DNA of 28,228 bases, from assembly GCA_027972325.1 (NCBI GenBank), contig JAPMOS010000322.1:1-28228 (forward strand), written 5' to 3'. The notes beneath the pieces are model-generated. The model saw only the letters and a program-made list of their open reading frames with translations. It was not told where the DNA came from and searched no databases. Below are positions 1 through 8,100 of the stretch, one piece after another. This DNA comes from Paratrimastix pyriformis (taxonomy: Eukaryota; Preaxostyla; Paratrimastigidae). How positions within the stretch are numbered: position 1 is the first letter of the stretch; each line of letters opens with the position of its first letter. The position numbers and the translations under genes are program-made.

Positions 1-623
1 CGTTCCCGTCCGTTCACGCTCACCGAAGCACGCGGATGCAAAGGGTTTCGCCTCGCCCTCGTCCAAGAAGGCTGCGTGCACGCAGAGCGACCTCCACACA
101 CGGAGATTGCCTGCCTCCCCGCCTGCCGGGAGGTGACGCCGCCCCTCGCCCCTGCCGCCTTCGGTGCCGGCCCCGGTCCGTCCAGACTGAGCAGGGGAAG
201 CCCTCCCTGCAGTCCGCCGGGTCTCGCCCAGGCGGGATGGAAGGCAATCGGGCGTTTGCCGGGCAGCCCCGCTCCAACCAAGCCGGCTGCGGCCAAGTCG
301 AGTGTTCTGGCGCCCCTCCACCACCTCCCCCACTTCTTGCCCTTCTGACCCTCCTTCACGTCCATCTGCTCCTCCTCTTCCCTCTGCCTCCCCAATCTCG
401 TGTGCCGATCTTGGCGTCCGTGTGGTGCGTGCTGGGCGTTCTCCTTTTCCAACCCGGATGGACCGGCGGTGAGAACTTCTCGTGGTTGCGCGCGAGCACT
501 GTCTATGTGTGCTACACCGCACGATGGTATGTCGGAGTAAACCTCCCCCGTTCAGGCCTTTTTAAAATGTCTTTTCGTTCTTTTGTTTCATGGATGCGGG
601 GTTCTGCGTGTTCTCTCTCTCCT
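1..623. other. GC-rich stretch without a recognisable gene
   Basis: Open frames exist on both strands, but they are Pro/Arg/Ser-rich and look like by-products of GC-rich DNA. I see no domain, splice pattern or repeat that supports a gene. The right part (about 300-400) is pyrimidine-rich and could be leader or intron sequence of a gene outside the window. Nothing can be assigned. Confidence 0.5.
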
Positions 624-814
624 GTCCGCTCCTTCCATTCCATGCGTCTGCTGCTGGTCTTCAGTGGACGAGTGCGTCGTCCATGTTGGTTGGTGGTTTA
701 TCGCATGTTACCCCCCCACTTCGGTGGGATGCACCCCGTTATGAGCTGATCAATACAGGGGTGTTGGGCGGGACCTTTGGGGTTTCTCCAAGTATCCAAC
801 ACACACACACACAC
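624..814 (+). mobile_element. SINE-like short retroposon, copy 1, with (CA)n tail
   Basis: This ~190-bp unit is about 95% identical by eye to 8111-8304. Shared landmarks are a GC-rich head beginning GTNCGCTCC, a CCCAC-TTCG-GTGGG hairpin with a UUCG tetraloop, a CCCC/GGGG hairpin near the 3' end, and a terminal (CA)n run. Differences are a few substitutions plus short C/G-run length changes. No convincing target-site duplication is visible around this copy, and its tail abuts the AT-rich viral fossil. No clear Pol III A/B boxes were found, so the SINE class is unproven; it could also be the 3' end of a longer LINE. Confidence 0.7.
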
Positions 815-886
815 TTTGGTTCCACATTACATTGTGAATTGGGTGGCACATCGAACTGGAATGCAATCCAACTAGTGAACAGTGTA

Positions 887-1441
887 TTAAAATATCATCA
901 TAATTCGTAATATCAATCTTATTCGGACATCTATCGATATAAAAAGTTTGGTTGATGCAATTTTGGCACTATAGACACGCTTCTCAAAACCCAACACACC
1001 TGCCACATTATTCTCTTCTTCTGTATCTGCAAATGAAACCTCCCACCCTAATCGTAAGATTAATGTGCATTTCGCTGTGGCCTCCACTCCTGAAAATGTG
1101 ATCGGACTCACTGTATTGCCCGTCGTATTATCTATCTCCAACTGATTGCTCTCACTAAAATGAGTATATAACGCTGCATTCATATCATTCAAGTTGTAAC
1201 ATCCATCTGGAAATGTAAATGTAAACCATTCAAAACCATCATTGATTTGAAACTTATTATTGTGTTTCGATTGGGTGATGTTTTTGATTGTATTCCATAT
1301 TGTGGCGTGAACTAACTTAATTGAATACCGTTTGTCCTCATTGAAAGTAATCGGATTCATGTTATACTGAATCATGAAGTCACTGTTTGACCCTCGTGTT
1401 CGACGTTCTGAATTTATATATAATGGAATTGCGACTGCCAT
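887..1441 (-). CDS. Candidate minor capsid / penton-like protein of the viral fossil
   Basis: A 184-residue frame. Its N-terminus (IPLYINSERRTRGSNSDF, residues 5-22) resembles the 'Y-[IL]-N-S-x-x-R-x-x-G-T/S-x-x-D/N-F' opening I associate with minor structural proteins of Polinton-like viruses and adintoviruses. The rest is rich in beta-type segments (near residues 70-80, 'FEWFTFTFPDGCYNLND'), fitting a jelly-roll or other virion fold. Its start directly follows TATATAGAAAACA, a motif shared with two other genes here. It lies tail-outward at the left edge of the fossil. Family recognition is from memory of a short motif and is tentative; a structural role is inference. Confidence 0.45.
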   Translation of the reverse strand: MAVAIPLYINSERRTRGSNSDFMIQYNMNPITFNEDKRYSIKLVHATIWNTIKNITQSKHNNKFQINDGFEWFTFTFPDGCYNLNDMNAALYTHFSESNQLEIDNTTGNTVSPITFSGVEATAKCTLILRLGWEVSFADTEEENNVAGVLGFEKRVYSAKIASTKLFISIDVRIRLILRIMMIF

Positions 1442-1465
1442 TGTTTTCTATATACTATATATCAG
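1400..1465 (-). promoter_or_regulatory. TATATA-type motif immediately before a viral start codon
   Basis: On the minus strand TATATAGAAAACA sits directly before the ATG at 1441. The same arrangement (TATATAGAAACA-ATG) precedes the ATG at 3595 on the minus strand, and a related ATATATAACA precedes the plus-strand ATG at 3648. A shared short AT-rich motif at three starts fits a virus-type promoter with almost no leader. Confidence 0.5.
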
Positions 1466-1953
1466 ATATTATTTTAATGAATCAAATTAAAGGCTTTCAC
1501 ATAGCGATTGTATTTCCATTTCGTGATCACTTTATGTTTCAATAAATAATCGATATAATCATAGATCTGTCCTTTCAACTGTTTTGATTGATCTCCTTCT
1601 TATATTTTATAATGGCTACTTTTAATCTATCTTTCACTTCTTTCGGACCTTGTAACATTCCTTTCTTCTTAAAATTCTTGAGAAGCACTTTTTTCTTTCA
1701 TGAGTTCAGGTGATGTATTTCCTGCTCCTGATTCACCAATGATGACCTGTAATCGACGTTGTAATTCTGGAGAAGCGGAAAATATCGCCACCTGATCCTT
1801 TCTTCAGTGTTTTATAGGTGAATTTAATGGAGGAGATGGTAGAGGTCGACGTCCGCCATCACATCTTCTGCCATATCAATTAATTCATCTTCTTCTTGTC
1901 GCTTTCGTATGAATTCTTCCTCTTCTGGACGAAGGACATGAAGTGGGTTTGTA
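1442..1953. other. Decayed viral stretch, no nameable gene
   Basis: AT-rich like the rest of the fossil, with short minus-strand open segments rich in Lys/Glu/Ser codons. It probably represents decayed coding sequence of the element, but no family could be recognised. Confidence 0.4.
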
Positions 1954-2403
1954 TTAGTTTGAAGATTTATGTTCTACTGGATCTTTCTTCTGAGCTGCTA
2001 ATCGCTTTTCATCAGCCGCTCGTCTGATTTTAAGAGTCTTTATCACAGATGCGACATGTTTCGGATACAAATTATAACCTTCTGGTATGTAATTGTGTTG
2101 TTTTAAATATTCAATTCTTGATTTGACTTCCTTTATCTTCATTCCTTCGAATTGTTGTTCGATAAATCGTGAAAGATGTGGATTCATTAAAATTGCGTCA
2201 TCGTGATTCGCTTTTCTTCCCCTCAATTTCACTTGCTGTGTCATATCGAATTCATATTGATAATCTTGTGGTGTTACCGGTGGTTTTCTTACAGGTGGTT
2301 TCGCTTCTTCTCTTTCAGCTTCACGTTCCTCTTGTTTCACTTCTTCACGTTCCACTTGTTTCTCTACTTCACGTTCTACTTGTTTCTCTACTTCACGTTC
2401 CAC
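1954..2403 (-). CDS. Charged repeat protein of the viral fossil, unknown function
   Basis: A 149-residue frame. Residues 1-35 are near-perfect heptad-like repeats of the type EREVEKQV, a likely coiled coil or low-complexity stalk. A proline-rich linker follows (KPPVRKPPVTPQ, about 35-46), then a compact domain of about 90 residues with basic helices and a C-terminal Lys-rich tail. The repeat is also visible in DNA as a tandem purine/pyrimidine-biased tract at about 2310-2415. I do not recognise the C-terminal domain. It may be a virion core or DNA-binding protein, but this is only inferred from charge and position next to structural genes. Confidence 0.35.
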   Translation of the reverse strand: MEREVEKQVEREVEKQVEREEVKQEEREAEREEAKPPVRKPPVTPQDYQYEFDMTQQVKLRGRKANHDDAILMNPHLSRFIEQQFEGMKIKEVKSRIEYLKQHNYIPEGYNLYPKHVASVIKTLKIRRAADEKRLAAQKKDPVEHKSSN

Positions 2404-2968
2404 TTGTTTCTCGATTTCACGCTCATCATGGTCAAGCTTATCCAGTTCTTCAAATTCACGATCTACTTCCTTTTCGTATTTTTTATCTCTTCCCTAATGC
2501 CTCAAATTGTTTGTTCTTAATAATTTCATTAAATATAACTGGATTTTGTTTTGCCAGATCAATTAACTCGTCATAATTTATTGCATCCAGATTAAAAGGT
2601 CATTGTCTGTCAAATTTAAATCAGCTTTAGCCTTTTCAAGTTGTCGTTTATTTTCGCGTTCTTCTTTTCTTTTGTCTTCATATCTTCTTTTGCATCATTA
2701 ATTTGTTGTGTGATTGCATGTCGTTGAGCTTGTCGTTTGACATTCTTTGTCTGATTCATCAATTGAAGTAGTTCCTTCTTTGATAACTTCTTAAAGATTG
2801 GTTTTCGTAAATCGAGTATCTATATATTTACACAAGATATTATTTAATTTATGTTTCACTGAATTTTTGTTCCATGACTATAAATCTTAGTCCATTTCTA
2901 ATATGCCATCAAAATTTTGACGATATTTCAACTTTTCAAACGTGTGGTACCAAGTCAATCATCAAAAG
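2404..2968. other. Decayed viral stretch between repeat protein and ATPase
   Basis: AT-rich sequence with short minus-strand fragments rich in Lys, Glu, Asn and Gln. Composition matches the fossil and suggests former coding sequence, but no fragment is long enough to name. Confidence 0.35.
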
Positions 2969-3616
2969 TTAAATTTCTGGGCCGTCGCCATTATATAATG
3001 CTTGTATTCGTTCTTTTGGCTCACAAATTAATAAATTCAAACAATTAATATCTCTTTTTGTCATTTTAAATATTAGGAAGTATCCTGTATTAGCTCTAAT
3101 TTGTGTTGGAATATTATAGAAGTATTGTGCCAAATATATCACTGATGCTTGTTTATGTCGGCCTGATGTAAAATATTCTGTCATTATAGCCTGTTTCTGT
3201 TTGGGTTCATTCATGAAATCATCAAATATCACTAACTTTCTGGATTCGTATGGGAGCTCTTCAACTGGGATCACGTCATCAAGTTTATTACCATAATATA
3301 CCATCTCTAACTCAGGCTCGTCAAGTTGCTCTCTCGCGTTGGCTTGAACGTCTTCAAGATATTCTATCAACTTCACATATACATCATTAGGATCATCCAC
3401 ATGTTTACTGTAGATAGAGATCTTATCAAATGGTATCTGACCTTGAACTATCATTGATACAAGGGCATTTGTCTTACCACTTCCTGATCCTCCAACCATA
3501 CACATTCGGAATAATCCTTGTGGGGCAAATGGATTAAGGATCTTTTCATTGTGCTGATCATCACCAAAAAATTCTTTCACATTTATAACATCCATTGTTT
3601 CTATATAAAGAGGCAA
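2969..3616 (-). CDS. A32-like (FtsK/HerA) genome-packaging ATPase of the viral fossil
   Basis: A frame of up to 215 residues that looks whole. The Walker A loop is GGSGSGKT (residues 42-49), preceded by a hydrophobic strand (FRMCMV). Walker B is KLVIFDD (127-133), followed by FMNE. A later strand SVIYLAQ (158-164) fits the polar sensor position of the family. Length and order match packaging ATPases of Polintons, virophages and Polinton-like viruses, which pump DNA into the capsid. The likelier start is the internal Met-8 at 3595, because TATATAGAAACA directly precedes it and matches the motif before the 1441 start. It is divergently arranged with the plus-strand gene at 3648 across about 50 bases. 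Confidence 0.85.
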   Translation of the reverse strand: MPLYIETMDVINVKEFFGDDQHNEKILNPFAPQGLFRMCMVGGSGSGKTNALVSMIVQGQIPFDKISIYSKHVDDPNDVYVKLIEYLEDVQANAREQLDEPELEMVYYGNKLDDVIPVEELPYESRKLVIFDDFMNEPKQKQAIMTEYFTSGRHKQASVIYLAQYFYNIPTQIRANTGYFLIFKMTKRDINCLNLLICEPKERIQALYNGDGPEI

Positions 3617-3647
3617 GATATTTATTTTCTTCTGTAAATATATAACA
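3596..3647. promoter_or_regulatory. Compact bidirectional promoter region of the viral fossil
   Basis: About 50 bases separate the preferred ATPase start (3595, minus) from the next gene (3648, plus). On the minus strand it ends in TATATAGAAACA just before ATG, and on the plus strand in ATATATAACA just before ATG. The arrangement suggests a shared divergent control region typical of compact viral genomes. Confidence 0.5.
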
Positions 3648-4223
3648 ATGTCTTTATTACCTTTTGGTTATTCTTCAAGTTATTCTCCATCATCCCAACG
3701 GGGGCCTCGTGGCCCTCCTGGTCTTTTGCATGTCACTGATGGTTTACATTTGGAACCATCTACTTCCACATTATCTCTCGCATTCGACCCAAGTGCTATT
3801 ACTAAGTATGTATCTATGACTCGTGATCCATTAACTTCTGATACATATCCTTTATGCACATTATGGACTAATACTACTTCAAAAACATGTTTTGTTCTCG
3901 TCAATATTTCATCAAATATCGCCACATGGAAACGCGTTTCATCAAGTTCATATGCCGAATCAGTTGAACCGACCGAATCATCTATAGTTGTCCGTGATGG
4001 TAGTTGTTCTGTGCATTCAAATGAGTTATTCCTTCCTGGCTATGTCGATAGAGTGAGTGGTAAAACTCTTCCTCTGAAAGTAACCCCTCAGATGTCTGGT
4101 CAAGAATATACTGGGAAAGTGGAAGCATCATTGATTACAGGTGATGATATCTCCACCAATTCGGCTATCAATGTTGCAACACTTAAATTAAATAGTTTCG
4201 GAGATACGACTGGTCTGGGTTAA
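3648..4223 (+). CDS. Collagen-motif protein, possible fibre/structural gene of the viral fossil
   Basis: A frame of 191 residues. Residues 18-25 (QRGPRGPPG region) form a short Gly-X-Y collagen-like motif after a Ser/Tyr/Pro-rich N-terminus. The remainder is rich in Ser, Thr and Val with beta-strand-like alternation, which would fit the head of a trimeric fibre or spike, though no family was recognised. Collagen-type motifs are common in surface proteins of large DNA viruses and their satellites. The last residues overlap the point where AT-rich viral sequence gives way to the GC-richer LINE tail, so the C-terminus shown may not be native. Function is inference. Confidence 0.45.
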   Translation: MSLLPFGYSSSYSPSSQRGPRGPPGLLHVTDGLHLEPSTSTLSLAFDPSAITKYVSMTRDPLTSDTYPLCTLWTNTTSKTCFVLVNISSNIATWKRVSSSSYAESVEPTESSIVVRDGSCSVHSNELFLPGYVDRVSGKTLPLKVTPQMSGQEYTGKVEASLITGDDISTNSAINVATLKLNSFGDTTGLG

Positions 4224-4926
4224 GGGACACCAGGAAACTAGTGCGTCGCTGGATGCGGAGGGGAATAGATTGGCAGACAAGATTGCGGGACGGAGCATAA
4301 AGATGGAGCCGAGCGTGGCGCCTGAAGAGAAAGGATGGGGATTCAAGTTGGTGCGGAGAAGTGACGGGAAGGAAGTTGAGACAGACTTCAGAGAGGTGAT
4401 GAAGGAATGGGGGAGGAAAAGTCGCATGTGGAGGGCGGCTCGTAAAAGAAAAAAACGAGATTGTGTTAATTAACGCAGAGAGTTGCAATGGAGGGATCAA
4501 CGTGCAAACGATGAGGTGCGAGATGTCCGGGAAGCTGGCGATGATGGCAATCCTGCAGCGGTATATCACGGCCAACATCCGGTTCTACATCAACGGGGAG
4601 GGATGGGAAGTGTTGGTGGGGTGAGGGACCACATGAACCACTTGGTGTTTGAATGCCCCGGGATGGCGGGCTGTGCGGGGAGAGATGGAAAGGGCGGATG
4701 CGGTGAAGCAGTGAGTGGTTGGACAAGGCGGAGGGCGGAAGACCCGGATCAGCTGCTTGAGGAGAAGTGGGTGGAGCCGATGGGAGATTGTGTGAAGATA
4801 AGGGGCAGGCGGATCACGAAGGTGAGGCTATGGCAATTGATGGAGAGGTCCCGGGGGAGATGGTTTCGGGCGAGAACATGGGACAGTTTTTGGGAAACGT
4901 TCTCGACAGAGGTAGCTGAGATGTGA
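4207..4926 (+). pseudogene. 5'-truncated LINE ORF2 tail: RNase H end and C-terminal H-x4-C motif
   Basis: In the frame starting at 4216 the sequence reads WVKGHQETSASLDAEGNRLAD, matching the C-terminal RNase H signature of non-LTR retrotransposons (WxxGH then GNxxAD, with the catalytic His and Asp). The frame stops at 4471. A second piece, in frame +2 at 4502-4622, includes YITANIRFYING, and the first frame resumes with DHMNHLVFECPG (about 4630-4665). That fits the H-x4-C half of the Cys/His motif at LINE ORF2 ends, but the expected preceding C-x2-C pair is not evident. The last frame ends at 4924-4926. No reverse transcriptase is present, so the element is 5' truncated, and its left edge abuts the viral fossil. 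The copy is dead. Confidence 0.7.
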
Positions 4927-4995
4927 CCGATACGAGGAAGGGAAAAACACGACAATAAAGGAGGGGCGGACGCATACGAGTACGCTGAGGAACCA

Positions 4996-5813
4996 ATGGA
5001 CGACCCCCCACACTATATCTTCTTTGCTGAGGCAGGCGGGAAGCCTAACGGTGATGGCGTTCTCGCACCCGGGAATGCTGACCTCAGCTTCCCGGAGTTT
5101 AGAACGCCGAGTAAGGAAGACTGGTTCCTGGGTGGTTCGGTGGACGGGTACGGGCTATTCAAGGAGAATCGGGACTTGTTGATCTATGCGAATCCGGAAT
5201 ATAACCCCCAGGAGGAGATGGATCGGTTTTTCCGGGCAATTGGAGAGTGGGCGGAGAGTCCGATTGGTAGAGGAGGGAAAAGGGCGTTTCGATGTATTGT
5301 GATTGTGCCTTACGGGGAAGGGAAAGCGAACAGAGTCCAGATGGGGAGCGAGCCGAATCATGGAGTGAGCTTGGCGATCAAGGGGGATATTCAGATGCGT
5401 GAGCTTCTCATCATCCAGGAGGGCGGGTTCGCTTTTTGGGAACCGAGTTTTTGGCGGACTGGGAGGAAGGTGGTGGGAAGGCACGGTTTGATGTGGGGAT
5501 ATTGATGTTTGAGAATGGGCGGGCTAGGGAGAGATTCCCGATGGACCCGGCCCCGTTGTGGGCTTTAGAGGCGATGTTGAGGAAGGAGGCTGGGAGTCGG
5601 ATGGTGCAGGCGAACTATGAGGGTCGCCCGGGAAACGGGGAAATGCTCTATAACTGGAGAGGGATCTCGGAGGTGTGGGAGGCTGAGCGAAATGTGGCTT
5701 CAAGAAGGAATATGCGAACGCATGTCGACTGGCAGCGGAAATGGGAATTGTGGATGAGGACACCCAAAAGGAGGTTGGGAGTGAGTTGGCAGGGATCAGG
5801 AAAACGATGCTAA
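4996..5813 (+). pseudogene. PCIF1-like adenine methyltransferase-type ORF, frame-broken, downstream of the LINE tail
   Basis: Frame one (4996-5505) reads a domain with GYGLFKENRDLLIYANPEY (about residues 51-69), then an amphipathic helix and RCIVIVPYGEG (about 99-109). This order (hydrophobic strand, NPPY/F-like catalytic motif as NPEY, helix, then a strand ending in [IV]P) resembles the PCIF1-type N6-adenine methyltransferase core. Frame two (5436-5813) continues with FLADWEEGG and a Trp/Arg-rich C-terminal part, so a frame change lies in the 5436-5505 overlap. GC content and orientation match the LINE tail 70 bases upstream; it may be a second ORF of the same element. NPEY departs from the usual NPP[YF]. 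Assignment is by motif only. Confidence 0.35.
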
Positions 5814-5909
5814 TCGCAATTCAGCAAAGGAAGAAGTGCGAAAAATTTGAGGCAGGAATGGAAGAAGAGCCGTAGTCCGGAAGTCGGCGGTGACCGCCCC
5901 TGGAGGGAT

Positions 5910-5968
5910 GGTGGGATAGCCGAGTAATCTCTTCCCCAAACAAACCCAAACCAAGAAAGAGTGAACAC
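5910..5968 (+). repeat. Single arm of a dispersed inverted-repeat family at the LINE-like 3' end
   Basis: Bases 5910-5955 are an exact 46-base reverse-complement match to 7551-7596, and 5911-5968 match 7636-7679 except for about 12-13 bases absent there. The motif ends CCCAAACAAACCCAAACC followed by AAGAAAGAGTGAACAC. Its position just after the ORF remnant suggests a LINE 3' untranslated end, but a foldback element is equally possible. Confidence 0.75.
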
Positions 5969-6031
5969 TTGCACAGCAAGCACGCAAAACGGCACTCACA
6001 TCCAAAATTTATCAAAAGAATTTGACATGTC

Positions 6032-6756
6032 ATGTCAGTGCCGGCAGTCGACTTGTCCTTTCAGCACAAGCCCATTCGGACGACGACCGCCAGCCACCGA
6101 CGCAGAGTAAGGTGGGAAGGAGTCAGTACCGCGCAACGCAGTAAAACAATCCAGCTGGGAGTCACAGCTCCCGAAGGTTTCAATGAAAACGACGAAGAAA
6201 GATTCAGGATCAACCATGCGAACCCCAAACATCTCCTCAAGCGGGTCGCGACCCGCCCCGGGGGGTGCAAGTCTAGTCAGGGAAAGAGGAGGCTGGAGAA
6301 AACCCCGACGCACCACTGTAACCGGTCAGCAAAAACAGGTGGGAGAGAAGAAGCCACAAACAAAAGGAGGGCGAAACCTTCAAAGGCCCCGAGGGTACCG
6401 AGTCTTCCCGGCACCCCCTCCATGGGGAGTCCTTCCCTCAACGGGTCGGACTCCCCGCATAAAACAAACGAAGAAGATTGGACAAAACAGCGAGAGGACT
6501 CGCTGTCCGACACATCGCGGGCCAAAGGCACGCGGCGAGATCGCAGAGCACGCGGAGCAGCGATCGGCAGCTTGCCTCGCGTATTCCAGGAGGGTTCTCG
6601 GACCCCGTGCTCGCGACTTCGTCGTCACCAAGTCACCGACCGACGCCGATGAGGTGGAGGCACCCTTGCCATGTAGGCGTCAAGTTCTGTAAAAAAGAAC
6701 CCAAGCCCCCCACCAAAAAACGCAAACCCCGAAGGGAGAGAGAGCACGAAAGGTGA
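6032..6756 (+). other. Arg/Lys/Ser-rich open region, possible decayed ORF1-like sequence
   Basis: Several overlapping plus-strand frames (6032-6652, 6183-6692, 6478-6756) encode basic, low-complexity peptides; one ends in a nuclear-localisation-like run (PPTKKRKPRRERE). LINE ORF1 products can be basic and poorly conserved, and a LINE tail lies just upstream, so an ORF1 remnant is conceivable. No zinc knuckle, coiled coil or RRM was seen. I would not annotate a gene here. Confidence 0.2.
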
Positions 6757-6829
6757 CGTATCGATCGCCACTTCAGAGTGCTCAACCAATATCCCTCCCG
6801 CGAGAGGGAAGTGTGTGGCGGGGTGATCG

Positions 6830-7300
6830 GGGGTGGTTCACGGGCACAACGACCACGATGACATCACATGAGCTGTCGTCAAATCAGAACAGACGGCAGT
6901 GAAAGACAAACCCCGACCCCTAGCATATGAAGGTGGAGGAGGCATGCCCCCCACGACCACGATAAAGCCACATGGCTGTTGCCACAACAAAACGGGGTAA
7001 AAGACAACACCCCGCACCACGATGAAGTCCGAGCTGTTGTCCATTCAGAACAGACAAGGGGAAGACAACCCCCACACCGCTCTGAAGGTGCATGATGGGT
7101 GGTGTCTCAAGAGCACAACAAGCAGGATGAACACATAACCCATAAACTGCAAGCAAAGTAGCTGGGGGTGAATGACCACACCTCACCCCACCATGATTGC
7201 CCAATCACCTCTGACGAGGGTGAATGAGGGTGAATGAAGGGTGATGTCTGAAGGGCAAAGCGGCCCCGATGAGGCCACTACACTGTTGTCAAAGGGAATC
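6830..7300. repeat. Degenerate tandem minisatellite (about 60-105 bp units)
   Basis: Units opening CACGAT(G/A)AAG or a close variant, with GCTGTTG or GCTGTCG, then CAGAACAGAC and GACAA(C/A)CCCC, recur near 6850, 6957 and 7018, with weaker traces to about 7290. Spacing is irregular. No coding potential is apparent. Confidence 0.5.
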
Positions 7301-7550
7301 TAACAAGATTGAAAAACAGCCACACTTGCCTCTCCCATGAGGCAGCCCTCCTGACTTGTCAATCAGATCGTCTGGTTGAAAGGGAACAGTACAGCCAAGT
7401 ACTCAGACAGCGCTGCGAAGACAAAATGCCCACCTTCCTTCGCTGTCTGTGGGTACATGTACGTTGATGTGCAGCTGTCGAGAGTTCGCGGGGAAAGCAA
7501 AAACAAACAAACCCAGTGCCCCTAGGCAGGGAGGTGGGTGGGAGACTTGT

Positions 7551-7680
7551 CTTGGTTTGGGTTTGTTTGGGGAAGAGATTACTCGGCTATCCCACCATTC
7601 TCCTTCACGAGTTCGGAGAACGAGGGACAGCCTTCGTGGGATAGCCCCAAACAAACCCAAACCAAGAAAGAGTGAACACC
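7551..7680. repeat. Palindromic pair of the dispersed inverted repeat
   Basis: The left arm 7551-7596 is the exact reverse complement of 5910-5955. The right arm 7636-7680 repeats the same family in plus orientation, lacking an internal ~12-base block. About 40 bases separate the arms, so the unit can form a long hairpin. It is either a foldback/MITE-like element or two LINE 3' ends joined head to head. Confidence 0.8.
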
Positions 7681-8100
7681 ATACCAAAGGAATAGCTTTC
7701 CCACCGCTACACTCTACGTGAACCAGCCACCAGGATGAACTGCCCAAAACTCTCAGCCGACCGATGAGCCGGCTCTGCCCATGCGCGCGGGCCGGAGAGA
7801 CAGCACACCAGAAGGAGCATCAAGCAGGTGAGACATACACACTCCAGATGTCCCCGCGTGTGTCGAGGTCGCCCCCGAAAGGTGCCGAGTGTTGCCGTTG
7901 ATTCAGACACACAGGCACAGAAGGCATCAGTCGATGCGGGTGCAGGCATGAAACATTGGGCATCACACCGCCCCAAGTCAAGCCCCACTATGATGGAGCT
8001 GGTGTGGTGGTTCCGATCTGAAGGTGCTGGTGTGGTGATGCTGCTGGTGTGAGAGTGAACACCAGGAGGCATGTGGGGCACACAGGCTCGCCCCCAGAAG
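7681..8100. repeat. Degenerate satellite DNA, left part
   Basis: Low-identity repeats with GGTG(C/T)TGGTGTG, GAGAGTGAACACCAGGAGGCATGT-type and AGGC(C/T)CGCC motifs that are much clearer in 8307-8860. No gene is supported. Confidence 0.45.

Larger units (their letters stand above)
815..4205. mobile_element. Polinton-like virus / virophage-like fossil (broken)
   Basis: This is an AT-rich island in GC-rich host DNA carrying virus-type genes: an A32-like packaging ATPase (2969-3616), a candidate minor capsid protein (887-1441), a collagen-motif protein (3648-4223) and a charged repeat protein (1954-2403). Family assignment rests mainly on the ATPase and on gene packing. It is broken: no major capsid gene, polymerase or integrase was recognised, several stretches between the named genes look like decayed coding sequence, and I judge there to be several breaks. 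No terminal inverted repeats were seen at either edge; the right edge runs into a LINE tail. Open frames of 150-215 codons suggest moderate rather than great age. Edges are approximate. Confidence 0.75.

Noticed and set aside
36-749. 237-codon plus-strand frame at the left end
   Set aside because: It runs from unassigned GC-rich sequence into the retroposon copy, is Arg/Pro/Leu-rich, and has no domain or splice support.
624-814. tRNA-derived SINE assignment
   Set aside because: No convincing A box/B box pair with correct spacing was found, so only a general SINE-like retroposon label is used.
4216-4926. Reading the RNase H signature as part of an LTR or DIRS element
   Set aside because: The WVKGH...GNRLAD pattern and the later H-x4-C motif match LINE ORF2 ends better, and no integrase, tyrosine recombinase or LTR was seen.
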